Counted from the first letter of the stretch, positions 34,970 through 43,310 are shown. The stretch is DNA of 55,746 nt from CAVSPO01 sp963730005 (GCA_963730005.1 CAVSPO010000011.1:1-55746); one strand, 5' to 3'. The notes: generated by a model from the sequence alone, not told the origin. Translations and numbers: made by a program.

Positions 34970-35575
34970 GCGGATCCTCGGAGGCGGTCCAAGAGCCGTT
35001 TCACCTCGGCGGGGGTGTCACCGCCTCGTAGCCGCTTGAACACCGGCCAACCGCGCAGATCGACGCCGAGGTCTTCGGGAAGGAAGCCAGCGTCCCTGAG
35101 GACCGCAGCCTCCTTCGCTTGTCCAGGGCGAAGGAAGACACACCATGCATCGCGCTCGGCCTCTGTGAAGTCCTGGAGCGCCCACGAGGCGTCCTCCCAT
35201 GCTGGAGCAACGTCGTCGTCCGAATTGCCCAAGCCGACCGAGCGATCCCTGGGAGAGAAGGTGGTAGCGCGAAGATCGCGATCGTCAGGGCGCCGACGCG
35301 TCTCGCGCTTCTGCGGCCCACTCGTTCCGCGACGCTCCCAGGGTGGGAGCGGCTGGATCTGTCGTGCTGTGTGTTGGCCCAGATGCTCGTACACTCTGCG
35401 CCGCACCGGGTCCACCACCGACTTCGTCGCCCGCGTGGCCACGTGCTCGCCGAGCGCGTTCAACGTCTCCATCACGACGTCCACATCGACGTTGAGCTCC
35501 TTGGCGAGGTCGTTTCGGGCGGAGTATCGGGTCGGTGAGGCTCCGGCTGGAGCTGCTTCCAGTCGCGAAGTAGCA
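34970..35575 (-). pseudogene. Protein with IF2-N-like domain, start lost
   Basis: The frame reads ARNDLAKELNVDVDVVMETL then NALGEHVATRATKSVVDPVR, a good match to the N-terminal domain of translation factor IF-2, here in a stand-alone protein. The C-terminal part (WALQDFTEAERDAW, LRDAGFLPEDLGVDLRGWPV, DTPAEVKRLLDRLR) recurs in small actinobacterial proteins of unknown function, by my recollection. No proper start precedes the IF2-N block in frame and no stop follows the last helix at once, so both ends are disturbed. Confidence 0.5.
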
Positions 35576-35599
35576 CGTAGGCGTCTGTATTAAGGCCTC

Positions 35600-35902
35600 C
35601 AGGGCCGAAGTCCTGATCGGCGAGCAGCAGCTTTGCGAACCGCCGCGGCCGGGGCGGGGAGCGTCCGGTCGTTCTTCAAGCGCGACCCGAGCGGTTTGGT
35701 CGGCCCGTTCCAGCGCGGCGGCGACGGCTGCAGGTTCCGCCCGCCGGGCGGTCACTGACGCGAACTCGTGGAAACCGGACTGCAAGCTGCCGAACACCGC
35801 GTGAGAGACGTACATGCCCTGTCCGAACGACCAGCGGTCGAGGTCGCGGCGCTGATCCGCGATCGACCGGTCGAGGCGCAGCTTGCTGCCGTAACCTGCC
35901 AC
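35600..35902 (-). pseudogene. Fragment of an unknown protein between the maturase and the IF2-N gene
   Basis: A GTG-initiated frame gives AGYGSKLRLDRSIADQRRDL, FGQGMYVSHAVFGSLQSGFH and ALERADQTARVALEER. After a frame change near 35640 it continues RFAKLLLADQDFGPGG and AYVLLRDWKQLQ. The composition is protein-like but no family is recognised. It overlaps the extended 3' end of the maturase frame, so it is either a separate frameshifted gene or the N-terminal part of the IF2-N protein. Confidence 0.35.
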
Positions 35903-37340
35903 AGAGCGAACGTAGACGTCGGTCCTCCAGCAGCCCCTCGGCGTTGGCGCCGGTGATCGCGTCGACGTACGCGTCGACTGCGGCGTCCAGCTTGTTCGTG
36001 GCGACCCAGGCGCAGCGCTCGCCTTCTGGGCGTTCGGCGTTATGTTTCAGGCCCTTGAGTGTGCATCCATAGCAGGTGCCGAATGAGGGGCAAGTGAGTA
36101 GACAACCGTGGTCCTGATGGGGGGCTGGTATAGCGGAAAATGTCAAGTGAATGGACCTGTCGAATATGTCCGGCCACGCGTCGTCAAGCACGTTCCCGAA
36201 GCTGCGGGTGCGGGGGAAGATCGCGCAGGGACGCACGTTCCCGCGAGGGTCCACGACCACCGAGCCGGACCCCGCGCCGCAGTTCAGGCTGTTCGAAGTC
36301 TGCTCACCTGCGATGACCGGGATGATGCCACTGAAGTCCGCCAGCACCTTCTCGATGTACTTCTTGTACGACTCGTCAAAGGTGACACTGTGGGCTGACC
36401 CGAAGTCCTTGCCGCGGCCGAATCCCTCGACGTAGTTGAAGCTGAACATGGCCGCACCGAGGTCAACGGCCAGTTGTGCAAGCTCATGTACCTCCCACAT
36501 GTTCTCGTCGAAGATGACCGCGCCGAGCCGGACCCTGACGCCAGCGGCTACCAGGCGCCGGACATTGCGGCAGGTGCGCTCGAATGCGTGGGCCCGACCC
36601 CGGAGACGGTCGTGAAGTTCCGGGCGGACGCTGTCCAAGGAGATTCCGACAGTTACCCTGTCGCTGTGGCGAGCCATTAGGTCGAGGGCATCTTGCGGCA
36701 AAACGGTGGCGTTGGTGAGGAGACCCACAGAGAGAACTCCCTCAGGGACAGCTCGAGGATGGGTTTCCACTCCGGATTGCGGAAGAACTCGCCGCCGGTG
36801 AGTTCGATGCGAGAGGCCTTGGTGGTCTCGAAAGGCCTCGACGACCCGCCGAAACTCCGCGAACGTCATCCGGCTCCGCTTGGCAGGGGATGCCTCCAGA
36901 TAGCAGTGACCGCACTCAAGGTTGCATGCATCGGTGACCTCAATGGCAAGGTGGGCGGGCCGGAGCAGGGCCCCGTGGCCGATCTCGGTCATAACTGGGT
37001 CCGCGCTTGGCTCGCCGACGTGTAGGACGCCTCGCTCTCCGACTGCCTCTAGGTACTCGGCTATCCAATAGGCATTGGTGTCGACGTCGAGGCATGCAGC
37101 TGAACAGTACTCGCGGGTGATTTCGTGCAATGTGCGGCGTCCGTCGACCAGGGCGAGCAGGTCGCGGCCGGGGCGGTTGATGTCAAAGAAGCTCTGGGCG
37201 GGATGTCCACTACTATCAACGCCGCGGGTGACTGCCGTGAAGCCGTTTCGGGTCCCATACACCACCAAGTTGCGTGCACGATGGAGGACGACCGCGTCCC
37301 CCAGGTGAGCGTGATTCACGGGGGCCGATGTGCTGGGCAT
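35890..37340 (-). CDS. AlbA-like radical-SAM/SPASM sactipeptide maturase, compensating frameshifts
   Basis: About 480 residues. An N-terminal PqqD-like recognition domain (residues about 15-108, with SFFDINRPGRDLLALVDGRR) precedes the radical-SAM motif CNLECGHC (C139, C143, C146). A C-terminal SPASM region has NCGAGSGSVVVDPRGNVRPC and CLLTCPSFGTCYGC for auxiliary iron-sulfur clusters. This is the layout of AlbA, which forms the Cys-to-alpha-carbon thioethers of subtilosin A. AGGAG lies 7 bases before the ATG, 44 bases after the precursor stop. One extra base near 36830 and one missing near 36735 put about 30 codons, including the conserved RIELTGGEFFRNPEW, out of frame. The stop is disturbed too, so the 3' end is approximate. 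Confidence 0.85.
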
Positions 37341-37383
37341 GAACTTCTCCTGGAGGTGGGTTGGCTGGAGGATCAGTAAGGTG

Positions 37384-37512
37384 TCAGTTGGCGACGCCGA
37401 ACAGCGCGTAGAGGCCGACGAGTTCGAAGTCAGGGATGGGGCCATCCGCCAGGCAGAGGGCGCCGATGGCGCAGAGAGCGCAGCGGTTGTTGTTGATGAT
37501 TTGAGCCTTCAT
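37384..37512 (-). CDS. Subtilosin A-like sactipeptide precursor (SboA homologue)
   Basis: A 42-residue precursor: a probable 7-residue leader (MKAQIIN) and a 35-residue core, the same core length as subtilosin A. Aligned by eye, 21 of 35 core residues match, including CxxC, IGA-x-C-L and the block DGPIPDFE. Cys at core positions 4, 7 and 13 and Phe at 22 and 31 are kept; the third subtilosin acceptor, Thr28, is Tyr. The first core residue is Asn as in subtilosin, but the last is Asn, not Gly, which bears on head-to-tail closure. AAGGGA lies 8 bases before the ATG. The AlbA-like gene follows on the same strand. It is too short for routine gene callers. Confidence 0.93.
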   Translation of the reverse strand: MKAQIINNNRCALCAIGALCLADGPIPDFELVGLYALFGVAN

Positions 37513-37636
37513 GGTTATGTCCCTTCGTTAAGGCTGTTGTCTGCTTTTCTGAAGCGCATGCCCAGCACGTCATGAACGCTACGGCCTGGGATTGGGGCTG
37601 CCCGGCCCCGTGACCCGAAACGACACCGAAGAACAG

Positions 37637-38160
37637 TCACCACCTGTACTTTCGGCCGGCAAAGCGATAACCCATCCGGCGCACGGTCTCGACGTGGGTC
37701 TCTGAGCGTCCACAGCATGATGAACTCGGGAGGAGCGATGGCGACGCCCACGAGGACGAGCGCCAGGGCGACACCCAATGCGGGGGCGTTTTCTCGAGGG
37801 CAACATAGCCGGCGTCGGGTGACCGCACGTGTTCGGTCGTCAACCTGCCTGTTGGCGGCGACGCCCACCACCACCGTGCGGTTGGACCGGTGATGGGTGG
37901 AACGGTTGGCCGGGCTCCTCCACCTTTCGGTGGTGTGGAGTCATACGACCGCGACCACGAAGGCGACGACGGCCCAGCCGCTGTTCCAGGGCAACTTCGG
38001 ACGCTCAGACCTGGCGGGGACGATCCGGCCGAGAGAACAAGACGCCGTTCACCACTGACGCGAGAACGACGATGACGACCAGGAGCGGCACTGAGCCCCA
38101 TCCTCGCCCAGAGAGCACGACGAAGCTGGGGACGAGGAAGATCAGCGCGACTCACCATCG
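37637..38160 (-). other. Mosaic scar of winged-helix, membrane-protein and OmpR-type fragments
   Basis: On the minus strand a short stretch ends THVETVRRMGYRFAGRKYRW before a TGA, the last wing of an OmpR-type response regulator. Directly upstream lie 83 bases almost identical to part of the membrane gene at 38.7-39.1 kb (37703-37785) and then about 37 bases matching the winged-helix gene at 39.8-40.1 kb (37781-37818). Further up are pieces of small membrane proteins (IFLVPSFVVLSGRGWGSVPL; LLVVIVVLASVVNGVLF). No intact gene exists here. It looks like a recombination junction upstream of the sactipeptide gene. Confidence 0.6.
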
Positions 38161-38331
38161 GGAGTGGGATGTGACTGCATGGTGGTCTCCGCCTGTCGAG
38201 GGGGTGCGGTCTGATGAAACAAACGTAACCCGGGGGTTTTCTAGCACAAACGTCAAGGAGATGGCCGGGTGAACGCCTGTGCGCCCCGCCCGGATTTCAG
38301 GGGGCGGGGCGCACGGGGGGTGGGTTGGTGG

Positions 38332-38652
38332 TCAGTTGGTGGGTGTCTGGGTGGCGAGGGCGGTGAGTTCCTGGAGTGCGGCGAGGTGGCCGTGGAGGGA
38401 GCGGTGGCCGGTGGTGGTCAGGCGGGCCCAGGTGCGGGGGCGTCCGCCGAGTCCGGTGGGGCGGGTGAGGGTGACGTAGCCGGCGTCGGCGAGGGTGGCG
38501 AGGTGTTTGGACAGAACGGAGTCGGCCACCCCGAGGTCTTCCCGCAGCGCGGCGAATTCCATGCTTTCCACGGTGGAGAGCAGCACGCAGATCCGTAACC
38601 GGTTGGGCGAGTGGATGATCTCGTCAAATACTGGTCTGGTGGTGTGGGCCAT
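38332..38652 (-). CDS. Winged-helix transcriptional regulator (HTH_34-like)
   Basis: A 106-residue regulator: SPNRLRICVLLSTVESMEFA, LREDLGVADSVLSKHLATLA, DAGYVTLTRPTGLGGRPRTW. This is the short MarR/ArsR-like winged helix (HTH_34) with the recognition helix around SVLSKHLATL. It starts two bases after the stop of the membrane gene and is surely co-transcribed with it. The inverted repeat over the membrane gene's start codon is its likely operator. It is paralogous to the regulator at 39826-40134. Confidence 0.85.
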   Translation of the reverse strand: MAHTTRPVFDEIIHSPNRLRICVLLSTVESMEFAALREDLGVADSVLSKHLATLADAGYVTLTRPTGLGGRPRTWARLTTTGHRSLHGHLAALQELTALATQTPTN

Positions 38653-38653
38653 G

Positions 38654-39139
38654 TCAGCGGACCGGGAAGGTGCCGCCGGCGCGGATGTCCGCCCGTAGGG
38701 CGTCGTCGACGCGGCGTCCGAGGATCACGGTGCCGAGGACCATCGCGACGGCCAGCAGGGCTGCGAGCCAGGGCGACTGGCCGGAGAACCGGATAACTCC
38801 GGCAGCACCGAAACCGGCGAACTCGAGGAACACGAAGGCGATCCACACCAGCCGGGAACGCGGACCGGTCTGGGCGGGGCCCACCCCGATCCCGGTGATG
38901 CGCCGGTAGAGCAGGATGAGCGACACCGAGATGGCGATGGAGGTGAGCGCCCACAGCATGATGAACTCGGGAGGAGCGATAGCGACGCCCACGAGGACGA
39001 GCGCCAGGGCGACACCCAATGCGGGGTGGAACCACCACGGGGTCACGACGCGGGCAGCGGAACGCTCGCGGGCGTCGGCGACGTCCTGCAGGGCGGCTTC
39101 GGCGGAGTAGTCGGCTGATGCAGCAGAATGAGTTTCCAT
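38654..39139 (-). CDS. Four-helix membrane protein paired with the regulator
   Basis: A 161-residue protein: an N-terminal helical, soluble segment (ALQDVADARERSAARVV), then helices ALGVALALVLVGVAIAPPEF, ALTSIAISVSLILLYRR, LVWIAFVFLEFAGFGAAGVI and WLAALLAVAMVLGTVILG. No transporter motif is recognised. An 83-base piece of it is duplicated at 37703-37785. A membrane sensor or effector controlled by the adjacent winged-helix protein is the simplest reading. Confidence 0.75.
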   Translation of the reverse strand: METHSAASADYSAEAALQDVADARERSAARVVTPWWFHPALGVALALVLVGVAIAPPEFIMLWALTSIAISVSLILLYRRITGIGVGPAQTGPRSRLVWIAFVFLEFAGFGAAGVIRFSGQSPWLAALLAVAMVLGTVILGRRVDDALRADIRAGGTFPVR

Positions 39140-39172
39140 GGCGGAAAGCGTAGGGATAGTTTTCCGCTATGG
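39136..39172. promoter_or_regulatory. Inverted repeat overlapping the membrane gene start, probable operator
   Basis: CCATGGCGGAAA (39136-39147) and TTTCCGCTATGG (39161-39172) are 12-base arms with one mismatch and a 13-base spacer. The left arm includes the start codon of the minus-strand membrane gene, so a bound dimer would block initiation. The adjacent winged-helix protein is the obvious candidate ligand. Confidence 0.6.
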
Positions 39173-39353
39173 CAAGTGATGGTTAGATCTTCCACCACAG
39201 ACCTGGTCGTCGTCGTACTCACAGACCAGGACCGGGACGCTTGTGCGGCCACCGGCTGTTGGCGGCCAGGTGGTTGACGTCTGAGTTGGTTGACCAAACG
39301 GCAATCAACATAGATACTTGAAGCTTCGTCACCCAACTCATGAGGGGGTGGCC

Positions 39354-39829
39354 ATGGACGGCCATAATCTGCCCACCCCCGACGAGGCCAGGGCAAGTCT
39401 CGAGCAGATCACCGCGTCCCGCACCGCTGCTGCCGAGGCAACCCAACGTCCCGCCTGGATCGACGTCGGCATGAGCGCCACAGCGGGTGCCACCGTCACC
39501 CTCGGGACGGCCGGGTACTGGGCGGCGGCGATCGTCGTCCTGGTTGTCGGTTCGCTCGTCGTCGCGTTGGCCACGCACCGGCAGGCCCGCGGTCGAGGGC
39601 AGGTGCTCGACCAACGGGCCATCGGTGCGCGGGGGCCAGGTTCACCCTGCTGTACGCGGTGCTCTTCGTCATGGGCCAAATCGAGGTCCCGGCCGACTGG
39701 CAACCCTGGTCTTCGCTCGTGATGGGCCTGATCGCCGCCGTGGGCGGGTACACCTGGCTGCGCTGGGAAGACCGATACCGCATCCGGCGTCTCGCCGCCG
39801 GCGACTACGGCCGCTACGACCTCCTATGA
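39354..39829 (+). CDS. Membrane protein of the second regulator pair, one frameshift
   Basis: About 157 residues after correction. It starts MDGHNLPTPDEARASLEQIT with GAGGGGG before the ATG and has helices ATVTLGTAGYWAAAIVVLVV, FTLLYAVLFVMGQI and LVMGLIAAVGGYTWLRW. An extra base in a G/C run near 39632 breaks the frame between the second and third helices. Its corrected stop overlaps the next ATG (ATGA). It is analogous in layout to the membrane gene on the opposite strand, and the two pairs are divergent. Confidence 0.7.
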
Positions 39830-40134
39830 CCTGGGAACCCCCCGCTCCCCGATTTGACGACCTGATCCACGTCCCAAACCGGCTCCGAATCACCGCAGCC
39901 CTCGCAGTCGCAACAGACCTGGAGTTCAGCGCCCTCGAAGACGCCCTCGGGATCTCGACGTCGCTGCTATCCAAGCAACTCAAACTGCTCGCCGACGCCG
40001 GCTATGTTGCCCTCGAGAAACGCCCCCAACCCTTCGGCAGACCACGAACCTGGATCCGGCTCACCCCCGCGGGACGCACCGCCTACCTCGGCCACGTCCA
40101 AGCACTCCGACAACTCACCGACCCCCGCGAATAG
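39826..40134 (+). CDS. Winged-helix transcriptional regulator (HTH_34-like), second copy
   Basis: A 102-residue paralogue of the regulator at 38.3-38.7 kb: RFDDLIHVPNRLRITAALAV, LEDALGISTSLLSKQLKLLA, DAGYVALEKRPQPFGRPRTW. It overlaps the membrane gene by four bases. About 36 bases of its coding sequence (39992-40026) reappear in the mosaic scar at 37781-37818 with one extra A. Confidence 0.85.
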   Translation: MTWEPPAPRFDDLIHVPNRLRITAALAVATDLEFSALEDALGISTSLLSKQLKLLADAGYVALEKRPQPFGRPRTWIRLTPAGRTAYLGHVQALRQLTDPRE

Positions 40135-40364
40135 GCCAACGGTTCGGGGCATGTACAGGGCGCGCGCTCGAACCCCTGGGCAGCCGCTCGTTGGCCATCT
40201 TGCACAACTAGGCGCCTCGCCCCCAACCGGCAGCTCCACACATCTGTGGGAACGCGGAGGTTGCCGCCCTCCAAACGACCGGTCTGGCTGGCAAGTGCTG
40301 GCATCTACATCGCTGAACGGGGTCGCCGGACTTGGCGGGGGTAAGCGAAGATGCGGGTGCCCGT
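40135..40364. other. Junction between cargo and mobilisation genes
   Basis: No convincing gene. The stretch lies between the convergent ends of the second winged-helix gene and the coiled-coil protein, and shows no strong hairpin. Confidence 0.4.
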
Positions 40365-41231
40365 TCACCGGGCTTGGCCAGTGTCGCGCGTCCGGTCTGC
40401 GGTTGGACGAGCGACAGGGCTATTTCCACGCGTGCGACGTCCAGCCGCGCGGTAGGCGGCCACCGATCCGGCAGTGGGTTGCGAGAACAATGCTGCTGAG
40501 TCTTGTCGGGCGGTCCGAGCTTCCGGAGTCATTGCCTCTAGGTTGCTCTCGGCAGCACGATCGTAGGCGGCTGCCTGATTCCGATGCGCGGTGGCGTGCT
40601 GTTGATCGGTGTTGGCCTCGGCGCGTGCTTCACCTTCGGCACTGTTCAGACGCTCAGCGGTGAGCGGATCGACACGTTCCTCGGTGACATCGAGCCGGTC
40701 GGCGGTCGTTAGCTCCTGGCGGGCGTCATCTTCGTGCGCGTCGGCCTGGACCCGCTGCCAGTCGGCTTCGGCCCGGGCGGTGCGAGCTGCATCCTCACGT
40801 GCCGAAGCGCTCTCCAGCACGCTATCGACCTGGACGTCGAGCGCAAGCTGGGGGAGTGTGGCAGCTGCGGCGGCGTCGGAACCGAATCGTTCGTTGATGT
40901 TCCAGCGGATCGCGTCGGCAGCAGCTGCCGCCCGCGGATCACGATCAGCCCACGCTGCCGCCGCCTGCCAGCCCGCTTCGATGGTCGGCACCGAGGCTTG
41001 CCGGAACGTCCGAGGATCGGTCAGCGGCCCGTACACCATGCGTGCTGCCTCTTGCTGCGCGCGCTGCGCCGACTCCAGATTGCGCAGCGCCTCCTGCTCA
41101 CGTTGCGCCGCTTCACGCAGCTGCGCGTCCCGCTGTCGTGCCTTGCGCTCCGCCACTTGGCTGGCCATCGTCAGCGCAGTCCGCACAACGCGGTCGACAT
41201 CGCCAAACATCTCGTCCATCGAGTCAGACAT
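40365..41231 (-). CDS. Coiled-coil protein downstream of the relaxase
   Basis: A 288-residue Ala/Glu/Arg-rich protein. Residues 15-75 (VVRTALTMASQVAERKARQR and following heptads) and 150-250 are predicted coiled coil from repeated charged and Ala heptads. The middle contains QASVPTIEAGWQAAAAWADR. It is co-directional with the relaxase, about 30 bases behind its stop, and has AAAGGAA before the ATG. Proteins like this often follow relaxases on actinobacterial elements and may be accessory transfer factors. No enzymatic motif. Confidence 0.7.
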   Translation of the reverse strand: MSDSMDEMFGDVDRVVRTALTMASQVAERKARQRDAQLREAAQREQEALRNLESAQRAQQEAARMVYGPLTDPRTFRQASVPTIEAGWQAAAAWADRDPRAAAAADAIRWNINERFGSDAAAAATLPQLALDVQVDSVLESASAREDAARTARAEADWQRVQADAHEDDARQELTTADRLDVTEERVDPLTAERLNSAEGEARAEANTDQQHATAHRNQAAAYDRAAESNLEAMTPEARTARQDSAALFSQPTAGSVAAYRAAGRRTRGNSPVARPTADRTRDTGQAR

Positions 41232-41263
41232 GAATGTGTTCCTTTCAGGGGTGGGGGGATGCT

Positions 41264-42817
41264 CTATCTCTCGAAGCTTTGCTCGCGTGCACGCGGCCGC
41301 ACCGATGTCGGGCTGACGGCCAGTACCTGTTGTTGGGCAGACCTGGTCGAGGCGCCGAGCGCAGCCACCGAGGCCCGGAGCCGCCGTACCTCAGTCAGCT
41401 GCCCTCGCGCCTCCTGTGCCCGTGCGATCGCCTCCGACATGTGTTGCAGTTGGCGCAACACGGCATACCAGCCGCGCAACGAATCGTTGTCACCGCTGCG
41501 CATCAGCAAGTGCACCCCGTGAACGATGCGCGCCGAGTTCCGGTAGCGGACCTCTGGCGCCTGGTGCGCCTCGCGCGCCAGCCGGTCGGCCAGTCGACCA
41601 CACTGGCCGCTGACCTGTCCGCGACTGCGGATCGCAAGCTCAGCGGCCACAGCAGCGCCCTCTGCCGCGGCCGCGGACCACTCGACCTGATTGCTGGGGT
41701 CGACACTGTGCAACCGCTTGTTGATGGCGCTCAGGTCCGTGGCCACCGACTCCCACGTCACCCGTGACCGAGGTGACTCGACGTGACCACCCCGACCCGC
41801 GGCAGCACTGCCACGCCACAGCGGTAGTGCGTCCGCCCGCTGCTTCTCGGTGGCCTCCCAGCGCTCTCGCAACCTGGGCAACGTCAGGTCGCTGGCAAGC
41901 CGACCGCCACCGAGCCAGATACCACCCCCGTCGCGCAACCGAACCGAGTAACCGACAACCTCATCGCGTCCACCATCAGCCCACCTCGGCCGCAAGCGAA
42001 CACCCTCGCCGAGAAGTCCCGCAACAAAGTCGCGTTCAGTGTTGACCCGATGCCCAACCGCCCGCACCACCCGCGCCAACCGAACACGTTCGGGCTCTTC
42101 TTCGCCAGCCACAATCGCCCGCCGCTGTTCACCAGGCGTGTAACCGGGCATGCCGTGCTCAAGTTCGCCTGGATGCAGCTCACGCAGCCCGAACTCGCGT
42201 TCGAGCTGACGCGCGGTGCTCTGTGCCCGCCGATAATCATGATGAGTACTCGCCCAGGTCCCGTCGCGGCGCACCAAGCACACAGCGATGTGCAGATGGT
42301 CATTGCCAGCGGTCGACGCGCCGTGTCGGATCGCGACCCATTGGCAGTTCCGGCTCCTATCGGAGTCGCCGTCAAACCCCATCTCCTGAACGAACTTCGT
42401 CGCAATCCTCGACCACGTTTCGTCGTCCAGCTGACCCTCATCGGCACTCAACGACAGCGACACATGGAACACACTCGGACGTTGCGGCCCCGGCTGGTCG
42501 CCTTCACCACTCCACGCTTCATCAACAAACCCCGGCTCGGGTTCCGGCCGTTCGATCAGCGCAACAGCGCCAGACCGTTCCGCGGTCACGCTCCGAGCCA
42601 CTGCGCGTTCCCGCACCAACCGCACCCTCCAGTCAGCATCCACGACTCGACCCAACGCCCTCGCGTCGCTCGCGTCGAGCTGGCCACCCCACTCCATCCA
42701 GAGCGCACCAGACGACGCCACAACATGCTGGTCCGTGTGCTCATTGTGACGGCCACCCCCGACCAGGTAACGAACCAGGCCGCTCATCGAGTGACCCTTG
42801 GTCACGTGCGGAATCAC
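41264..42817 (-). CDS. MOB-type relaxase
   Basis: A 517-residue relaxase that nicks the transfer origin. The N-terminus MIPHVTKGHSMSGLVRYLVG and GRHNEHTDQHVVASS is typical of actinobacterial relaxases. The HUH metal motif is NDHLHIAVCLVRRDG (about residues 170-184), preceded by RPSVFHVSLSLSADEGQL. The GTG start overlaps the MobC-like stop, so the two are translationally coupled. The C-terminal 200 residues are helical without a recognised domain. No obvious nucleophile Tyr is placed with confidence; the N-terminal YL is a candidate. Confidence 0.85.
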   Translation of the reverse strand: MIPHVTKGHSMSGLVRYLVGGGRHNEHTDQHVVASSGALWMEWGGQLDASDARALGRVVDADWRVRLVRERAVARSVTAERSGAVALIERPEPEPGFVDEAWSGEGDQPGPQRPSVFHVSLSLSADEGQLDDETWSRIATKFVQEMGFDGDSDRSRNCQWVAIRHGASTAGNDHLHIAVCLVRRDGTWASTHHDYRRAQSTARQLEREFGLRELHPGELEHGMPGYTPGEQRRAIVAGEEEPERVRLARVVRAVGHRVNTERDFVAGLLGEGVRLRPRWADGGRDEVVGYSVRLRDGGGIWLGGGRLASDLTLPRLRERWEATEKQRADALPLWRGSAAAGRGGHVESPRSRVTWESVATDLSAINKRLHSVDPSNQVEWSAAAAEGAAVAAELAIRSRGQVSGQCGRLADRLAREAHQAPEVRYRNSARIVHGVHLLMRSGDNDSLRGWYAVLRQLQHMSEAIARAQEARGQLTEVRRLRASVAALGASTRSAQQQVLAVSPTSVRPRAREQSFER

Positions 42818-43308
42818 GGCCGTGCGTCCGCAGCATCAACAAGTACGGCATCCAGACGATCAGCCGCACGCCGCACCGCATCCAACGCTGCCGCCGCTTC
42901 CTCCGGAACCTTGCCAGTCGCGTTCGCAACCCGCGCAACCTGGTTGATGTTGTTAGCCGTCGCTGCCAACAGCCGGCGAACACCAGCCAGCTCATCTCGG
43001 ATCGCCGTCCAGATCGCGGCCGCAACCGGCCCACCCGCGAACAGTGCCTCGGTGTACATCTTGGGGACCGAGACACCCTGCACCTCAGCCATCGCCTTCA
43101 CCCGCGACAGTTCCTCCGCATTGAGTCTGATCACGACACGATACGGGCGCCGCCCATCGACGTCGCCGCGCCTCCGGCCCGGAACACCGGCCACCTCGTT
43201 CTCCTTCCCCAGCGGAGCGACCCCCACACAAGCTGGGGGACTCACACCACCAGTGTGCCGCGCGAGGCGGACGCATGTCCAGCCTCGAGCACGATGGGGG
43301 CACCCCAT
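42814..43308 (-). CDS. MobC-like relaxosome accessory protein
   Basis: A 164-residue protein if the first ATG is used; a later start near residue 22 is also possible because the first part is low-complexity. RRPYRVVIRLNAEELSRVKA is a ribbon-helix-helix strand and helix, and LAATANNINQVARVANATGK is the MobC (PF05713) signature. It would bind the transfer origin and help the relaxase. It overlaps the relaxase start by four bases. Confidence 0.8.
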   Translation of the reverse strand: MGCPHRARGWTCVRLARHTGGVSPPACVGVAPLGKENEVAGVPGRRRGDVDGRRPYRVVIRLNAEELSRVKAMAEVQGVSVPKMYTEALFAGGPVAAAIWTAIRDELAGVRRLLAATANNINQVARVANATGKVPEEAAAALDAVRRAADRLDAVLVDAADARP

Positions 43309-43310
43309 CG
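43292..43310. promoter_or_regulatory. Perfect short palindrome at the head of the mob operon, possible oriT part
   Basis: CGATGGGG and CCCCATCG flank a 3-base loop just in front of, and overlapping, the MobC-like start codon. Between here and the divergent small gene lies about 125 bases with a further GCGCACCGATGCGC-type repeat near 43380. Transfer origins commonly lie in this position. No nick consensus could be identified. Confidence 0.4.
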
